From Clostridiales bacterium (GTDB lineage Bacteria > Bacillota > Clostridia > Oscillospirales > QAMX01): a stretch of 6,461 bases of DNA. Positions 4,922-6,461 of this stretch are shown here, in pieces. The translations under genes and the position numbers were made by a program. The stretch is taken from contig JAEERN010000108.1 of NCBI GenBank assembly GCA_016285815.1, positions 1 through 6,461 on the forward strand. Reading direction: 5' to 3'. Under the pieces are notes generated by a model. That model did no database searches. It was not told where the DNA came from and saw only the letters and a program-made list of their open reading frames with translations. Position 1 is the stretch's first letter. Each line of letters opens with the position of its first letter.

Positions 4922-5410
4922 TTATTTTTCGGACGCGTCCGCGCCCGGATCCGCAAGGTTGACGATCTCGCGCCCCAGCTCTTCCGCCAGCGCCACGGTA
5001 TACGCCGTGCCGCCGGACGTGCGCCGGCAAAAGGCGACGAGAAGCTCGGACCGCTCGACGATGAGGCGGTCTCTCAGGTGATAGGCGCCGGGGAGATAGC
5101 GGTCGCAGACGTATTCCGCCGAGTCCGCGCGCCGCAGGATGCCGCGGTAGATCTCCCGGTCGGTCCGGCTCCAGCGGACGTCCTGGGACGGAAAGGGCAG
5201 CAGCAGGTGCAGCCGGACGTCGTCCCCCGCGGCGCGGCGGTCCAGCACGGCCAGCGCGGCCATGGTGTCGAAGCCCACGGCGCCGCCCGCGTAAAAGTCC
5301 TGCGCGCCGACGGCGATCAGGCCGTCCAGCGTCCGCGCCAGCCGCCGGACGAGGCGGTCCCGGTCTTCGGGCGGAACGGCGCGGTGCCCGGTGAAGCCGA
5401 CGGTCCTCAT
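4922..5410 (-). CDS. SLOG-family (DUF1273/YpsA-like) protein
   Basis: A 162-residue protein opening with MRTVGFTGHR, the first strand and phosphate-binding turn typical of DUF1273/YpsA-like SLOG proteins, Rossmann-like domains thought to bind nucleotides or their derivatives. Further family features are YAGGAVGFDTMAALAVL (40-56), the strand HLLLPFP (68-74), and the C-terminal SGGTAYTVALAEELGREIVNL (132-152), in which a Gly-Gly-Thr turn precedes a helix. Related proteins occur in cell-division-linked and phage-linked settings, but no precise activity can be assigned. The ATG overlaps the stop of the metallophosphoesterase gene (ATGA), indicating coupled translation. A much longer in-frame extension upstream exists only because this frame stays open inside the neighbouring gene. 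Confidence 0.85.
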   Translation of the reverse strand: MRTVGFTGHRAVPPEDRDRLVRRLARTLDGLIAVGAQDFYAGGAVGFDTMAALAVLDRRAAGDDVRLHLLLPFPSQDVRWSRTDREIYRGILRRADSAEYVCDRYLPGAYHLRDRLIVERSELLVAFCRRTSGGTAYTVALAEELGREIVNLADPGADASEK

Positions 5411-6282
5411 GAGTCGGCCCCGGTCAGCTCGACCAGCACCAGCTCCGGCGGGTTGAACACGCGCGGCCAGTCGAACTGGTTGCCCAGTCCCCGGGAGACG
5501 ACCATGACGGAGCCGTTCTCGCGGAAGACACCCGCGTCGTACTTGGGAAACAGCCTGCGGGTGGGGGAGATGAGCCCGCCGATCAGGGGCAGGCGCACCT
5601 GGCCGCCGTGGATGTGGCCGGACAGGACCAGATCGTAGCCCCAGGTCCCCGTCTCGGGGAACAGGTTGGCCCGGTGGCACAGCAAAAGCGAAAAGCCGTC
5701 CGGGTCGGGGGCGACGTCCGGCCGGTGTCCGGCCAGAAAGCCGACCTCGTCGCCGTTCCAGACGGCGGGATCGTCCATGCCGGACAGGGTCAGGGAGGCG
5801 CCGCCGACGTCGAGGACGACGGTCTCGTCCTTCAGGAAGGTGACGCCGTATTCCCGGTAAAGCGCCTCGAGCCGCAGCCGTTCGGCGTAGGTCACGGCGT
5901 TCTCATGATTGCCGTTGACGGCGAAGACCCGCCGGCCCGTCAGGCCGGCCAGCAGCGCCTCGATGGGGGCGAAGTCCCGGCTGGTGCTGTCGAGGATGTC
6001 CCCGCAGAGGACGACGACGTCCGGACGCGCCTCGTCCACGGCGTCCAGCAGGACGCGCTGACCGTCGCCGAAATACTCGCTGTGCAGGTCGGCGATGAGG
6101 GCGATGCGGAACCCGTCCAGCCCGTCGGGCAGGTCGTCGTACGCCAGCCGGTACTCTGTGGTGCCGAGATCGTCGCGCAGGGCGAGGATCGTCAGCCCGC
6201 ACAGAGCGGCCAGGACGGCACAGACGGCCAGACAGAGGATCAGACCGCGAAGCGCACGGCGGCGCGGCGGCGCCGTCACCAT
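5407..6282 (-). CDS. Membrane-anchored YkuE-like metallophosphoesterase
   Basis: A 291-residue calcineurin-like metallophosphoesterase. Residues 1-10 are basic (PPRRRALR) and 12-35 form a hydrophobic helix, predicting an N-terminal anchor with the catalytic domain outside the membrane. The dimetal-site motifs occur in order: DLH (65-67), GD (94-95), GNHE (124-127), His203, and GHIHGG (222-227). All metal ligands expected for the family are present. By resemblance to YkuE and YaeI it probably acts on a phosphate ester or pyrophosphate at the cell envelope, possibly of lipid type; the substrate is unproven. No full twin-arginine motif is seen despite the arginines. The ATG lies inside the end of ahcY (7-nt overlap, ATGGTGA) and the gene overlaps the SLOG gene by 4 nt. 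Confidence 0.92.
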   Translation of the reverse strand: MVTAPPRRRALRGLILCLAVCAVLAALCGLTILALRDDLGTTEYRLAYDDLPDGLDGFRIALIADLHSEYFGDGQRVLLDAVDEARPDVVVLCGDILDSTSRDFAPIEALLAGLTGRRVFAVNGNHENAVTYAERLRLEALYREYGVTFLKDETVVLDVGGASLTLSGMDDPAVWNGDEVGFLAGHRPDVAPDPDGFSLLLCHRANLFPETGTWGYDLVLSGHIHGGQVRLPLIGGLISPTRRLFPKYDAGVFRENGSVMVVSRGLGNQFDWPRVFNPPELVLVELTGADS

Positions 6283-6461
6283 GAGGTCAGATAGCGCCGC
6301 TGTTCGGGCGTCAGCTCGTCGATGGCGACGCCGGTCTCGGCCAGCTTGATCCGGGCCACGGCCAGGTCCAGCTCTTCGGGCACGTCCGTGACGGCCCGGG
6401 GGGCCAGCAGGTCGGCGTGCCGCGCGACGTATTCACAGCAGAGGGCCTGAAGCGAAAAGCT
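6276..6461 (-). CDS. ahcY: Adenosylhomocysteinase, C-terminal end (runs off right edge)
   Basis: Only the last 61 residues are in the window; the N-terminal and catalytic parts lie beyond base 6461. The visible part reads SFSLQALCCEYVARH, then DVPEELDLAVARIKL, then IDELTPEQRRYLTSW to the stop. These follow the C-terminal pattern of S-adenosylhomocysteine hydrolase as found in Thermotoga- and Clostridia-type enzymes. The enzyme splits SAH to adenosine and homocysteine, relieving inhibition of methyltransferases. The call rests on the tail alone. It is the most upstream visible gene of the minus-strand operon, and its stop overlaps the metallophosphoesterase start. Confidence 0.8.
   Translation of the reverse strand, partial: SFSLQALCCEYVARHADLLAPRAVTDVPEELDLAVARIKLAETGVAIDELTPEQRRYLTSW

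Noticed and set aside
3776..5638. A 620-codon plus-strand open frame across the lipid kinase, SLOG and phosphoesterase region
   Set aside because: It is antisense to three well-recognised genes, crosses the terminator at 3986-4018 and has repetitive Val/Asp/Ala-rich content, as expected for the complement of GC-rich codons.

Overview
The window reads as chromosomal DNA from a GC-rich member of the Clostridia (Bacillota). The evidence is third-position GC bias in the genes, near-consensus sigma-A promoters (TTGACA/TATAAT with 17-bp spacers), GGAGG-type ribosome binding sites, a compact tRNA cluster, and a two-gene SUF-like iron-sulfur operon with no sufS, sufU or second sufB/sufD copy beside it. 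The lineage is an inference; no rRNA or other decisive marker is present.

Left part (1-1173): the first 511 bases hold the N-terminal 170 residues of an alpha/beta-hydrolase on the minus strand, running off the left edge. From 512 to 1173 I find no convincing protein gene. The interval does hold two minus-strand units in tandem, each a strong sigma-A promoter followed within about 80 nt by a hairpin and a T6 tract (about 952-1057 and 742-855). They are either small-RNA genes or stacked attenuators controlling the hydrolase. This is the most unusual part of the window.

tRNA part (1174-1839): five plus-strand tRNA genes, CAU (Ile2 or Met), Val-UAC, Asp-GUC, Phe-GAA and Gly-GCC. None encodes the 3' CCA. 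One promoter with both hexamers at consensus precedes the first tRNA and a second precedes tRNA-Val. A strong terminator hairpin closes the cluster.

Plus-strand protein genes (1880-3968): a small DUF1294 membrane protein, then its own promoter (its -35 overlaps the DUF1294 stop) driving an overlapping pair, a SufC-type ATPase and a 308-residue SufB/SufD-family scaffold. Together these look like the minimal SufC-SufB-like (SMS-type) Fe-S cluster assembly system. A bidirectional terminator (3986-4018) ends this operon and also serves the convergent minus-strand operon.

Right part (4037-6461, minus strand): transcription comes in from the right, in the order C-terminus of adenosylhomocysteinase (ahcY), membrane-anchored YkuE-like metallophosphoesterase, SLOG/DUF1273-type nucleotide-binding protein, diacylglycerol-kinase-family lipid kinase. 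Overlaps of 7 and 4 nt and a 30-nt gap suggest one co-translated operon, joining SAH recycling to a phosphoesterase and a lipid kinase.
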